Notes under the pieces: generated by a model | The model's database searches: none | What the model saw: the letters and a program-made list of their open reading frames with translations, nothing else | What the model was told of the DNA's origin: nothing | In this document: piece after piece, positions 25,010 through 34,615 of the stretch | Position numbering within the stretch: the first letter of the stretch is position 1 | Layout: every line of letters begins with the position of its first letter | From: Pseudothauera hydrothermalis | GTDB taxonomy: Bacteria; Pseudomonadota; Gammaproteobacteria; Burkholderiales; Rhodocyclaceae | Length of the DNA: 64,000 nucleotides | Assembly: GCF_003345255.1 (NCBI RefSeq) | Contig: NZ_CP029331.1 | Coordinates: 1,674,001 to 1,738,000 of the forward strand | Direction: 5' to 3' | Translations under genes and position numbers: made by a program

Positions 25010-25489
25010 TTACTCCTGGATCAAAACCTCGGTGCCAGCGGCCACCAATTCGAACAGCTCGATGATGTCGCGGTTGCGCATACGGATGCAGCCGTGGGAG
25101 CGCGGCTCGCCCATCGGTTGATCGTCGCCGGTGCCGTGGATGTAAATGTAGCGCCGCATGCTGTCGACCGCACCCAAGCGGTTACGCCCCGGCTCACAGC
25201 CCGACAGCCATAAAATGCGCGACAAAATCCAGTCGCGCCCAGGCTGGGCGGCCGCCAGTTCCGGGCTCCAGCGCTCACCGGTGGGCCGCCGTGCGCGAAA
25301 TACCGTGCCGGCTGGCATCCCCGCCCCGATCTTGGCACGTACCACATGACGGCCGCGCGGCGTGCACCCGCTGTCGCGCAACTCGCCGGGGCCGCGCGCC
25401 GCGGTCGAGATCGGATAGCGGCGAATGCAAGCGCCGTCATCGCCAAATAGCGCCAATTGCTGGCGCGACAAACTCACTTCGATCCGCAT
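25010..25489 (-). CDS. L,D-transpeptidase (YkuD domain) catalytic protein
   Basis: A 159-residue YkuD-fold protein. The catalytic motif is intact: His118 in HGTGDDQPMG and Cys134 in SHGCIRM, with the usual spacing. No signal peptide is visible from this start (MRIEVSLSRQQLALF), which is unusual for an enzyme that links peptidoglycan. An upstream in-frame extension inside tadA has no signal peptide either. Short single-domain enzymes like this are common in betaproteobacteria. Confidence 0.87.
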   Translation of the reverse strand: MRIEVSLSRQQLALFGDDGACIRRYPISTAARGPGELRDSGCTPRGRHVVRAKIGAGMPAGTVFRARRPTGERWSPELAAAQPGRDWILSRILWLSGCEPGRNRLGAVDSMRRYIYIHGTGDDQPMGEPRSHGCIRMRNRDIIELFELVAAGTEVLIQE

Positions 25490-25503
25490 CCTCGCAACAG
25501 CCC

Positions 25504-26070
<567 letters not shown>

Positions 26071-26116
26071 TTACCCGAATAGTCGACACCTATAACCATC
26101 GTATTATCCATGACTC

Positions 26117-28303
26117 ATGACCCAGCCCCCGACCCCGCGCCAGACGACTCAACCGTGCAACGCTGCGGCGGCGTTGCGCGGCCTTGTCGCGTATATCGTC
26201 TGGGCGATCATCGTGTCGCTGCTCGCCGATCCGCTGAGCGCAGCACTGGGTTTGCAGCATGCTGCCACCACGCTGCAATTCTGGGGCTTCGTAGTGCTTG
26301 CCCCGCTAGCCGCGATCGTCGCCAGCCGGATGCGGACCGTCCGGACGACCCTGGGCAGCATGCAACACGCTGCCGCCCCCGAACCCGAGCAATCGGCGCA
26401 AGAGCCGGGCGATGACGTTCGTTATCGCTTGCTTGTGAACAACCTGCCGGTGGGCATTTTTCATTACGACACCGATTTGCGCATCACCGAGTTCAATGAC
26501 CGCTTTGCGCAAATTCTGCGGGCGCCGCCCCATGCCCTGCAGCGCCTGGACATGGGAACACTGCGCGATCTGCGCATTCTGGACGCGCTACGCGATGCGT
26601 TGAGCGGTCAGCCCGGACGCTACACCGGTGAATACCTCGCCACCCTGTCCGGTCGCCAAATCCGCATCAACCTGCGCACCACGCCGGTGTTCGATGCCGA
26701 AGGCAAGGTCAGCGGCGGCGTTGGCATCGTGGAGGACATCTCGGCGCAGCATGAAGCCGAGAGCATGTTGAACGAAAGCGAGACCCGCTATGCGCTGGCC
26801 ATGCGTGGCACCAACGAAGGTTTATGGGACTGGAACCCGGTCAGCCATTCGTTGTTTCTTTCCAGCCGCCTGCTCAGCCTGCTCGGTGCCGAAGGCGAGC
26901 ACCAACGCACCACCAGCGATGAGTGGCTCAAACTCATCCACACGCAGGACCGCGCCCGCTTCCAATCCGCATTGATCGCTCATCTCAAGGGTCAAACCCC
27001 GCACTTCGAGTGCGAATACCGGGTGCTCGACCGCAAAGGAGAATTCCGTTGGGTGCTGGCCCGCGGGCTGGCTCAACGCGATGAACACGGCCGTGCCTAC
27101 CGTATGGTCGGATCGATCGGCGACATCACCGAACGCAAACGCGCCGAAGCGCGCCTGCAAAGCGAACTACGCTTTACCCGCACGCTGATCGACAGTCTGC
27201 CTGTTGCCTTGTTGGTCATCCGCCCGGACGGCACCATTTCGCTCTGGAATCGTTTTTTCTCGCAGTTACTGGGTTATGAGGATGAAGAAATTGCCAACAT
27301 GATGGCGATGCGCCTGGTCGCCCCCAAGGACAACGCGCTGTTGAGAGAGCGCATGGCCTGCGCACTGCAACAAGGCAAGGCCAGCGCACGCGCCGAGCTC
27401 ATCACCCGCGACGGCCGGACACTACCGTTCGATTTTCTCGCCCGCAGTGTCGAACTCGAAAGTGAAACCCGCCTGTTGTGCATCGCCTCGGACATCTCGG
27501 AGCAACTGGCAATCGAAGCCAGTATGCGCGACATCAACCGTGAGCTGGAAGCGCGCGTGGCCGAACGCACCGCGCAACTGACCGCTGCGCTCAAAGAGCT
27601 GGAATCCTTCAGCTATTCGGTATCCCACGACTTGCGCGCGCCGCTGCGCGCCATCGACGGCTATAGCGCCATCCTTGCCAGCGACTACGGCCACGCCTTC
27701 GACGACGAAGCCCGCCTGCTGTTTCAGCGCATGCGTGCGGCGGTACAACGCATGGGCATGCTGATCGACGACTTGCTCAACTTGGCCCGTGTGTCGCGTC
27801 AAAACCTTGAACGTCGACGTGTCGATTTGTCTGCACTGGCCGCCGAGATCGCCCAGGAACTCCAACACAGCGACCCGCAGCGTAGCGTGCGCTTTGACAT
27901 CGAACCCGATCTACAGGTCGATGCAGACCCCAGCCTGCTGCGCATTGCACTGGAAAACCTACTGGGTAATGCCTGGAAATTCACCAGCCGGCGCGACGAG
28001 GCGCAGATTCGGATCGGCCGCATACGCGACGAGGCCGGCGAAGACGGCTACTGCGTGCAGGATAACGGCGCCGGTTTCGACATGCGCTATGCCGACAAAC
28101 TGTTCGGCGCCTTCCAGCGTCTGCACCATGAACGCGAGTTCGAAGGTACCGGTATTGGCCTGGCCACCGTGGCGCGTATCGTTGCGCGCCACGGTGGCCG
28201 CATTTGGGCACACGGCGAGCCGGACAAAGGCGCACGCTTCTGTTTTACGCTGGGGCGCCACAGCGACCGATCAGCCGCCGCCCCACCCGCCGACAATGCG
28301 TGA
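26117..28303 (+). CDS. Membrane PAS-domain sensor histidine kinase
   Basis: A 728-residue sensor kinase. Two membrane helices lie near residues 22-70, followed by three PAS domains (about 100-215, 225-345 with a PAC motif FRWVLARG, and 355-460). A coiled linker (INRELEARVAERTAQLTAAL) follows. The HisKA domain has His504 in VSHDLRAPLRAIDGYS. The HATPase domain has ENLLGNAWKFT, DNGAGFDMRYADKLF and GTGIGLATV. The dimerisation and ATPase parts resemble those of bacteriophytochrome kinases. No response regulator gene is adjacent, so its partner and signal are unknown. Confidence 0.92.
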   Translation: MTQPPTPRQTTQPCNAAAALRGLVAYIVWAIIVSLLADPLSAALGLQHAATTLQFWGFVVLAPLAAIVASRMRTVRTTLGSMQHAAAPEPEQSAQEPGDDVRYRLLVNNLPVGIFHYDTDLRITEFNDRFAQILRAPPHALQRLDMGTLRDLRILDALRDALSGQPGRYTGEYLATLSGRQIRINLRTTPVFDAEGKVSGGVGIVEDISAQHEAESMLNESETRYALAMRGTNEGLWDWNPVSHSLFLSSRLLSLLGAEGEHQRTTSDEWLKLIHTQDRARFQSALIAHLKGQTPHFECEYRVLDRKGEFRWVLARGLAQRDEHGRAYRMVGSIGDITERKRAEARLQSELRFTRTLIDSLPVALLVIRPDGTISLWNRFFSQLLGYEDEEIANMMAMRLVAPKDNALLRERMACALQQGKASARAELITRDGRTLPFDFLARSVELESETRLLCIASDISEQLAIEASMRDINRELEARVAERTAQLTAALKELESFSYSVSHDLRAPLRAIDGYSAILASDYGHAFDDEARLLFQRMRAAVQRMGMLIDDLLNLARVSRQNLERRRVDLSALAAEIAQELQHSDPQRSVRFDIEPDLQVDADPSLLRIALENLLGNAWKFTSRRDEAQIRIGRIRDEAGEDGYCVQDNGAGFDMRYADKLFGAFQRLHHEREFEGTGIGLATVARIVARHGGRIWAHGEPDKGARFCFTLGRHSDRSAAAPPADNA

Positions 28304-28335
28304 TGCGACGCGCAGCCCGCGGCGCCGCGCGCAGT

Positions 28336-30024
28336 TCAGCCTTTGAGATCAGGGAAATCTTCCTCGAAGAACTCGTGTTCGCCGCGCACCGTCGGATCGC
28401 GCCCCTCCTCCGCCTTGCGTAGCTCCACGCGGCGGATTTTGCCCGAGATGGTCTTGGGCAGATCGACAAAAGCCAAGCGGCGGATACGCTTGTAGGGTGC
28501 GAGTTTGCCGCGCGCAAAAGCCAGAATGTCGCGCGCCAGCTCGGCACTGGGCACAAAGCCCGGCGCCAGAATCACGCAAGCCTTGGGTACGGCCAGACGG
28601 AGCGGATCGGGGCTGGGCACCACCGCGGCCTCGGCTACCGCAGGATGCTCGATCAACACACTCTCCAGCTCGAAGGGGCTGATACGGTAATCGGAAGCCT
28701 TGAACACATCGTCGGCACGACCCACATAAGTGATGTAACCATCCTCATCGATGCTGGCCACATCGCCAGTGTGATAATGCCCATCGCGCATCACTTCAGC
28801 GGTCTTTTCCGCATCGCCGGCGTAACCGGCCATCAAGCCCAGCGGACGCGCTTCCAGCGGCAACGCAATTTCGCCCTCGGTCGACGGTCGGCCTTCGGCA
28901 TCCAGCAGGGCAATGCGATAGCCCGGCAGCGGACGCCCCATGGAACCGGGTTTGAGCGGCTGCCCTGGGGTGTTGCCAACCTGGGCGGTGGTCTCGGTCT
29001 GACCGAAGCCGTCGCGGATGGTAAGCCCCCAGGCGCGTTTGACCTGTTCGATGACTTCCGGGTTGAGCGGCTCTCCGGCGCCGACCAGCTCGCGCAGACG
29101 GGTCTTCACCGCCGCCAGGTCGTGCTGGATCAACATGCGCCACACCGTGGGCGGTGCGCACAGGGTGGTGACCTCGTACTTCACCAACACATCGAGCAGG
29201 GCGCGGGCGTCAAAGCGCGAGTAGTTGTACAGGAACACGCAGGCACCGGCATTCCACGGCGCAAAGAAACAGCTCCAGGCGTGCTTGGCCCAACCCGGCG
29301 AGCTGATGTTCATGTGGCGGTCGCCTGGCTGCAGACCGATCCAGTACATGGTGGACAAATGGCCCACGGGGTAGGACTGATGGGTGTGCTGCACCAGCTT
29401 GGGCCGCGATGTGGTGCCGGAGGTGAAGTAGAGCAGCAACGGATCGGTGGCGCGGGTGGCCCCGTCGGGCTCGAACTCGGCCGACGCACCATGGCTGTCG
29501 GCAAAGTCCAGCCAGCCTTCGCGGGCGCCGCCAACCACGATGCGGGTGTAGTCGCCTGCGAGGTTTGCAAACTTATCCGCGTGGGCAACGCCAATCACTA
29601 CATGCGCCACCTGACCGCGCGTCATGCGGTCGGCCAGGTCGTCGGCAGTCAGCAGCGTGGTGGCCGGAATCACCACCGCCCCCAGCTTGATGGCCGCCAG
29701 CATGGTTTCCCAAAGCGGCACCTCGTTGCCCAGCATCAGCAAGACACGGTCGCCACGCTTGACGCCCTGAGCACGCAGCCAGTTAGCCACCTGGTTGGAA
29801 CGCTGCGACAGTTCGGCGAAACTCAGCCGTGCTTCGCGCCCATCCTCTTCGACGATCCATAAAGCGGGTGCATCGTTGCCCCGAGCCATGACGTCGAAAT
29901 AATCGAGTGCCCAGTTGAACTCAGCAAGCTGCGGCCACCGAAAACCGGCATAGGCCGTGGCATAGTCGGTGCGATGCGCGAGCAAAAAGTCGCGCGCTTG
30001 CAAAAACTGCGCGAGGGCGGTCAT
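28336..30024 (-). CDS. AMP-forming acyl-CoA synthetase
   Basis: A 562-residue ANL-superfamily ligase that activates a carboxylic acid via an acyl-adenylate. Motifs are YFTSGTTSRPKLVQ (P-loop), DGFGQTETT, YHTGDVASIDEDGYITYVGR and the C-terminal KTISGKIRR with the catalytic Lys. The overall pattern is that of medium-chain/aryl acyl-CoA synthetases (MACS-like), but the substrate cannot be read off. The ATG at 30024 has GGAGAC upstream. A palindromic operator lies about 100 bp before it (30121-30134). Convergent with the histidine kinase gene. Confidence 0.9.
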   Translation of the reverse strand: MTALAQFLQARDFLLAHRTDYATAYAGFRWPQLAEFNWALDYFDVMARGNDAPALWIVEEDGREARLSFAELSQRSNQVANWLRAQGVKRGDRVLLMLGNEVPLWETMLAAIKLGAVVIPATTLLTADDLADRMTRGQVAHVVIGVAHADKFANLAGDYTRIVVGGAREGWLDFADSHGASAEFEPDGATRATDPLLLYFTSGTTSRPKLVQHTHQSYPVGHLSTMYWIGLQPGDRHMNISSPGWAKHAWSCFFAPWNAGACVFLYNYSRFDARALLDVLVKYEVTTLCAPPTVWRMLIQHDLAAVKTRLRELVGAGEPLNPEVIEQVKRAWGLTIRDGFGQTETTAQVGNTPGQPLKPGSMGRPLPGYRIALLDAEGRPSTEGEIALPLEARPLGLMAGYAGDAEKTAEVMRDGHYHTGDVASIDEDGYITYVGRADDVFKASDYRISPFELESVLIEHPAVAEAAVVPSPDPLRLAVPKACVILAPGFVPSAELARDILAFARGKLAPYKRIRRLAFVDLPKTISGKIRRVELRKAEEGRDPTVRGEHEFFEEDFPDLKG

Positions 30025-30120
30025 GGCGTCTCCTTGAGTGATGGACTTTCAACGGCTGCAAGTGGCCGCCAGCCTGATAGGTGGCGCTGACAGGGGGCGG
30101 TCAAGCCGAATGTTCCATTG

Positions 30121-30134
30121 TGACGTTAACGTCA
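30121..30134. promoter_or_regulatory. 14-bp palindromic operator upstream of acyl-CoA synthetase
   Basis: TGACGTTAACGTCA is a perfect palindrome, followed directly by another ACGTCA half. It sits about 97 bp before the acyl-CoA synthetase ATG in a 185-bp gap (30025-30209) with no gene. It looks like a dimer-binding site for a regulator of fatty- or organic-acid metabolism; which regulator is not determinable here. Confidence 0.6.
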
Positions 30135-30209
30135 ACGTCAATCAAGCAGACGTCCTCGCGAAGCGCGCCCTCACCGGCATCTGCGCGCTTCGCTTGGCCC
30201 TCTCACGCC

Positions 30210-30584
30210 TCAGACCACTTCGATCGCAATCTTGCGCGGTTGCGCGTGCGCAGCCTTGGGGATGCGCAGCGTGAGCACACCGTGCTGGAACGAAGCCGAC
30301 ATTTCGGCGCTGTCGAGCTCTTTGGACAAGGTAAAAACCCGCCGATAACGCGGCACATCGACTTCGACATGCGTGGCCTCCATGCCGGCCGGTGCGCTGA
30401 GCGTCAGCGGCCCCTCCAGGGTGAGCGTTTCGCCTTCCACATGGATTTGCAACGCCTCCTTGCTCACCCCAGGCAAATCGGCATACAGCGTGATGCCGCC
30501 TGCATCTTCGATGACATCGACCGGGGGCAGCAGCGCGGCTTCTTCGCGCACGGCTTTATCTTGAGTGCTAACCTGTTCGCTCAT
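30210..30584 (-). CDS. Small heat shock protein (Hsp20/alpha-crystallin)
   Basis: A 124-residue alpha-crystallin domain protein; a holdase chaperone that binds unfolding proteins. It has DVIEDAGGITLYADLPGVSKE at the domain start, the YRRVFTLSKELD and GVLTLRIPK motifs, and a basic C-terminal tail. The ATG at 30584 is preceded by AAGGAGGATAAGG. It is the second gene of a two-gene operon with another Hsp20 16 bp upstream. The protein lacks a long N-terminal arm, as in many accessory Hsp20 paralogues. Confidence 0.92.
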   Translation of the reverse strand: MSEQVSTQDKAVREEAALLPPVDVIEDAGGITLYADLPGVSKEALQIHVEGETLTLEGPLTLSAPAGMEATHVEVDVPRYRRVFTLSKELDSAEMSASFQHGVLTLRIPKAAHAQPRKIAIEVV

Positions 30585-30600
30585 GACCTTATCCTCCTTA

Positions 30601-31032
30601 TCAATTGACCGGGATGCGCCGCGGCTGAGCCGCCTGTTTGCGGGCGATGCTGACATGCAACACGCCGTCGCGATAACGCGCGCTGACCGCATTCGGATCG
30701 ATGTCGTCAGGCAAGGTCACCACCCGACGGAAGCGGCCGGCAAAGCGCTCGTCGATGTGCACGGTCGCCCCTTCCACGGCTGGTTCACGGGTACGCTCGC
30801 CGCTGAGCGTCAGCACCCCCTTTTCCAGCTGGACTTCCAGCGCTTCGGGACTCATCCCCGGCACGAATGCATAGATTTCCACCGAAGACGGCGTGGTGCC
30901 CACGTTCATTGCCGGATAGCCGCGCGCCACGCCACGGATGCTGGGCGACTGTGTCAGGCCGCGTTCGAGTTCGCGCTGCATGCGTTCGAACTGGGCCAGA
31001 ATGTCGCGCGGGAAAAAACTCCTGTAGAGCAT
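30601..31032 (-). CDS. Small heat shock protein (Hsp20/alpha-crystallin)
   Basis: A 143-residue Hsp20 of class A type, with an N-terminal arm (MLYRSFFPRDILAQFERMQ) that should drive oligomerisation. The alpha-crystallin domain shows EIYAFVPGMSPEALEV, the FAGRFRRVVTLPDDID block and GVLHVSIARK. A strong AGGAGG precedes the ATG at 31032. First gene of the Hsp20 pair, divergent from an M48 protease gene; a sigma-32-like promoter is visible upstream. The two paralogues probably form mixed assemblies (inference). Confidence 0.93.
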   Translation of the reverse strand: MLYRSFFPRDILAQFERMQRELERGLTQSPSIRGVARGYPAMNVGTTPSSVEIYAFVPGMSPEALEVQLEKGVLTLSGERTREPAVEGATVHIDERFAGRFRRVVTLPDDIDPNAVSARYRDGVLHVSIARKQAAQPRRIPVN

Positions 31033-31095
31033 GTGCTATATCCTCCTGTCTGCGGATTGGTGGCGACCGACGCGACTGGCCGCCGTCAGCGCGAA

Positions 31096-31123
31096 TCTAT
31101 GAACGACAGCGGCCGCTTTCAAG
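31096..31123 (-). promoter_or_regulatory. Sigma-32-like heat-shock promoter of hsp20 operon
   Basis: On the - strand CTTGAAA (31117-31123) is a perfect heat-shock -35. It is followed after 12 bp by TTCATAGA, a partial match to the CCCCAT-type -10. The place 64 bp before the first Hsp20 start fits. The -10 is weak, so confidence is moderate. Confidence 0.5.
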
Positions 31124-31201
31124 GGCTTGATCCGGGATCGAGAACGCCCCAACTTCCGTCTACAAGCAAACGCCCCTTCAGCGAACAAGCGCCCCGTTCC
31201 T

Positions 31202-32152
31202 ATGAACCGACCCAACCCCGTCTCGGCACGTCATGCCACATACAACCGCCTGCAGAGCGTGCTGCTAGTGACCGTGCTGCTTGGGCTATGCGCGCTGGCC
31301 GGCTACTTGCTTTTTGGCGACACGGGTATCTGGGTTGCCTTGGGCGCGGGCGCTTTGGCGCTGATATTGGAGCCGGCGGCGGCCGGGCGCTTGACTCTGG
31401 CCCTGTACGGCGCCCGCCCGCTCGCGCCGGAACAGGCGCCGCAGTTATGGCAGATGCTGACCACGCTGGCCCGACGGGCGCAGTTGCCGACCACGCCCGC
31501 GCTCTACTATGTCCCCAGTCCGCTGATCAACGCTTTTGCGGTCGGAAGGCGGACGTCATCGGCCATCGCCGTCACCGGCGGGCTGCTCCAGGCCCTGGAT
31601 GCGCATGAAATCTTTGGCGTACTGGCACATGAAACCGCCCATATCGCGCACGGCGACTTGCGGGTGATGGGTCTGGCCGACTCTATCAGCCGCTTGACCT
31701 CGTTATTTGCCCTGACTGCGCAAATCGGCCTGGTGTTATCGCTGCCGGCCGTATTCCTGGGCGAAGTAGCCATCAACTGGCTGGCGCTGCTGGTGCTTGC
31801 GCTATCGCCGCAGTTGGCGCTGCTGGCGCAACTGGGATTGTCGCGGGTGCGTGAATTCGATGCCGACCGCGCCGCGGCCGAGCTCACCGGCGACCCTCAC
31901 GCCTTGGCCAGCGCACTGGCGCGTATCGAGCGCACGCAGCGCGGCTGGCGCGCATGGCTGATGCCCGGCTGGGGCAATCCGGAACCGTCTTGGCTGCGTA
32001 CCCATCCGCCTACCGAAGAGCGGATCGCCAGGCTGCTAGAACTCTCCATGCACTCGCCCATGCATGCCTGGACTGCGCAGCCTTTGGCATCCCTGCCCGC
32101 CTGGCAACTGCCGTCCCATGCGCGCTGGCGGCCGGGCGGTATCTGGCGCTAG
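31202..32152 (+). CDS. M48 family metalloprotease (HtpX-like)
   Basis: A 316-residue membrane zinc protease. Two N-terminal helices (LLVTVLLGLCALAGYLLFG and WVALGAGALALILEP) precede the catalytic HETAHIAHGD (HExxH), and a third/fourth hydrophobic pair follows. The third zinc ligand Glu lies in REFDADRAAAELTG. It probably degrades damaged membrane proteins, in keeping with the divergent Hsp20 operon. ATG 31202 is chosen; an in-frame start at 31127 lies in the divergent promoter. Confidence 0.9.
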   Translation: MNRPNPVSARHATYNRLQSVLLVTVLLGLCALAGYLLFGDTGIWVALGAGALALILEPAAAGRLTLALYGARPLAPEQAPQLWQMLTTLARRAQLPTTPALYYVPSPLINAFAVGRRTSSAIAVTGGLLQALDAHEIFGVLAHETAHIAHGDLRVMGLADSISRLTSLFALTAQIGLVLSLPAVFLGEVAINWLALLVLALSPQLALLAQLGLSRVREFDADRAAAELTGDPHALASALARIERTQRGWRAWLMPGWGNPEPSWLRTHPPTEERIARLLELSMHSPMHAWTAQPLASLPAWQLPSHARWRPGGIWR

Positions 32153-32228
32153 GCAGCGGTCACTCCTGCCAACACCCCAGCACGACCGGACCACATCACC
32201 CGTACAGAGGATTACCGGCGGCCGCGGT

Positions 32229-32714
32229 TTAGTCGCGGAAATTGCCAAACTGCAACGGATAGTCGGTGATCGTCTTACGTACCATGGCGATCACCTCCTG
32301 CAGCACATCGCGCTTGGCGCCGGAAACACGTACCGCATCGCCCTGGATGGCGGCCTGGACTTTGAGTTTGCTGTCTTTGATCAGTTTGACGATTTTCTTC
32401 GCCAAATCCTGCTCGATCCCGACCCTGACCCGGATGTCCTGCTTGACCTTGTTGCCAGAGACTTTGAGCACCTCGCCGTAGTCCAGACAGCGCACGTCGA
32501 CTTTTTTGCCGGTCATCTCCGGCAGCAATACCGCAATCATTTGTTCGAGCTGAAAATCGCTGTCGGCAAACAGGGTCAGCAGTTTGTCGGTTTGCTCGAT
32601 GCGCGCGCTACTGCCTTTGAAGTCGTATCGGTTTCCGATTTTGCGGTTGGCCACATCGACCGCGTTGCGTAGGGCAACCTCATCGACTTCGGACATGATG
32701 TCGAAAGACGGCAT
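32229..32714 (-). CDS. yajQ: YajQ family nucleotide-binding protein
   Basis: A 161-residue UPF0234/YajQ protein with two ferredoxin-like domains. The N-terminal [20 protein letters not shown] and [13 protein letters not shown] are conserved. Relatives bind nucleic acid, and some (in Xanthomonas and Pseudomonas) bind c-di-GMP. It is soluble. Next gene downstream of ppnP on the same strand. Confidence 0.93.
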   Translation of the reverse strand: MPSFDIMSEVDEVALRNAVDVANRKIGNRYDFKGSSARIEQTDKLLTLFADSDFQLEQMIAVLLPEMTGKKVDVRCLDYGEVLKVSGNKVKQDIRVRVGIEQDLAKKIVKLIKDSKLKVQAAIQGDAVRVSGAKRDVLQEVIAMVRKTITDYPLQFGNFRD

Positions 32715-32732
32715 GCGGCATATCCCCCAGTG

Positions 32733-33056
32733 TCAGCCGAAATGGCAAATGTAGTGATAGGGCTCGCCGACGACTTCGATGTCGAAACTGGAATCGCCCG
32801 GCACCTTGAAGGATTCGCCCGCGCCATAGGTTTTCCAATCTTGTTCGCCCTTGAGCCGTACACGGCAGCAACCCGCCACCCCTTCCATGATCTCCGGGGC
32901 AGCCGTGTTGAAGGTCAGACGGGCCGGCAGGATCACGCCGACCGATTTCTTCGAACCGTCGGCCAGCACAATGCTGTGGCTGATGCACTTGCCGTCGAAA
33001 TAAACATTGGCCCGGGTGGTGATGGCCACGCCGTCTAACTGTTCGGTGATGCGCAT
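32733..33056 (-). CDS. ppnP: Pyrimidine/purine nucleoside phosphorylase PpnP
   Basis: A 107-residue cupin-fold protein of the PpnP (former DUF1255) family, which phosphorolyses several nucleosides. The conserved VYFDGKCISHS, GVILPARLTFNT, EIMEGVAGCCRV and YGAGESFKVPGDSSFDI blocks are all present. Ordinary length. It lies between yajQ and the DUF2788 gene. Confidence 0.9.
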   Translation of the reverse strand: MRITEQLDGVAITTRANVYFDGKCISHSIVLADGSKKSVGVILPARLTFNTAAPEIMEGVAGCCRVRLKGEQDWKTYGAGESFKVPGDSSFDIEVVGEPYHYICHFG

Positions 33057-33068
33057 TGCGTGCTCCGC

Positions 33069-33299
33069 TTATTCGATTCCCATCAATTTTTGGATCAGCC
33101 CCTTGGCCACGAAACCAACGAAGCCCAGTCCCAACGCGATGAACATCCACATCGTGCCATATCTGCCGGCTTTGGACTCCTTGGCCAGATTGCCGATGAT
33201 GAAAAGCATATACACGATCAGCGCGGTAAAGCAGACCTTCAGCGAGATGTCTTCGAACTCGGCGATGGTCAGGCCAAAAATCAGAGCCTCGTTGTCCAT
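33069..33299 (-). CDS. DUF2788 family small membrane protein
   Basis: A 76-residue protein with two membrane helices (VCFTALIVYMLFIIGNLA and MWMFIALGLGFVGFVAKGLI), matching DUF2788. Its function is unknown. It sits 13 bp after argG on the same strand, so it may be co-transcribed with the arginine genes. Confidence 0.82.
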   Translation of the reverse strand: MDNEALIFGLTIAEFEDISLKVCFTALIVYMLFIIGNLAKESKAGRYGTMWMFIALGLGFVGFVAKGLIQKLMGIE

Positions 33300-33312
33300 G
33301 GCAGGCGCTCAC

Positions 33313-34542
33313 TTAGCTGCGCTTGGCCTTGGCGTTGGCAGCGATACGCATGCGCAACGCATTCAAGCGGATGAAGCCGTGAGCGTCTTTTTGGTTATAG
33401 GCGCCGGCATCGTCCTCGAAGGTGGCGATGGTGGGATCGAACAGCGAATCGGTCTTGGAGTCGCGGCTCACCACGATTACATTACCTTTGTAGAGCTTGA
33501 CCCGCACCCAGCCATTGACGGTTTGTTGGGTATGATCGATGAGCGCCTGCAACGCCTGCCGCTCCGGGCTCCACCAGTAGCCGTTGTAGATCATGCTGGC
33601 ATAGCGCGGCATCAGATCGTCCTTCAGATGCGCCACTTCGCGGTCGAGAGTGATCGACTCGATGGCGCGGTGGGCACGCAGCAAGATGGTGCCGCCCGGC
33701 GTTTCGTAGCAGCCGCGGCTTTTCATGCCGACGTAGCGGTTTTCCACCAAGTCCAAACGGCCAATGCCGTGCTTGCCGCCCAGCTCATTGAGCTTGGCAA
33801 GGAGTTCATGGGCTTTCATGCGGGTACCGTTGATCGCCACCAGATCGCCCTTCTCGAACTCCAGTTCGACGTACTCGGCAGCATCTGGTGCTGCCTCCGG
33901 CGACACGGTCCAGCGCCACATCTCCTCCTCGGCTTCGGCTGCCGGGTTTTCCAGATGACGGCCTTCGTAGGAAATGTGCAGCAAATTGGCATCCATCGAA
34001 TAGGGCGAGCCGCCCTGTTTATGCTTCATCTCGATCGGAATACCAGCCCGCTCGGCATAGGCAAGCAGTTTTTCGCGGGACAGCAGATCCCACTCACGCC
34101 ACGGGGCGATGACCTTGACACCCGGCATCAGCGCGTAATAGCCCAGCTCGAAGCGCACCTGGTCGTTGCCTTTGCCGGTGGCACCATGCGATACCGCATC
34201 GGCACCGGTGGCGCGGGCAATCTCGATCTGCCGCTTGGCAATCAGCGGACGGGCAATCGAAGTGCCGAGCAGGTATTCGCCTTCATAGATGGTATTGGCG
34301 CGAAACATTGGGAAAACGAAATCCCGCACGAACTCCTCGCGCAAATCGTCGATGAAGATGTTCTCCGGCTTGATACCTAATTGCAGCGCTTTGGCGCGCG
34401 CCGGCTCCAGCTCCTCACCCTGGCCGAGGTCGGCGGTAAAAGTCACCACTTCGCATTGGTAAGTGTCCTGCAGCCACTTGAGGATGACCGAGGTATCCAG
34501 CCCGCCCGAGTAGGCGAGCACCACTTTCTTGACGTCGCTCAT
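33313..34542 (-). CDS. argG: Argininosuccinate synthase
   Basis: Joins citrulline and aspartate with ATP in arginine synthesis. The PP-loop [17 protein letters not shown] opens the protein; [16 protein letters not shown] and [19 protein letters not shown] are typical. Length is 409 residues. It follows argD and argF on the same strand, completing the later steps of the pathway apart from argH. Confidence 0.97.
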   Translation of the reverse strand: MSDVKKVVLAYSGGLDTSVILKWLQDTYQCEVVTFTADLGQGEELEPARAKALQLGIKPENIFIDDLREEFVRDFVFPMFRANTIYEGEYLLGTSIARPLIAKRQIEIARATGADAVSHGATGKGNDQVRFELGYYALMPGVKVIAPWREWDLLSREKLLAYAERAGIPIEMKHKQGGSPYSMDANLLHISYEGRHLENPAAEAEEEMWRWTVSPEAAPDAAEYVELEFEKGDLVAINGTRMKAHELLAKLNELGGKHGIGRLDLVENRYVGMKSRGCYETPGGTILLRAHRAIESITLDREVAHLKDDLMPRYASMIYNGYWWSPERQALQALIDHTQQTVNGWVRVKLYKGNVIVVSRDSKTDSLFDPTIATFEDDAGAYNQKDAHGFIRLNALRMRIAANAKAKRS

Positions 34543-34615
34543 GCTCTTTCCTGTTTTTTTGCTGTGTTGGCAGCACCCACGCCCGTGGACGCCGCAATGT
34601 GTTCGCGCCGGAAGG

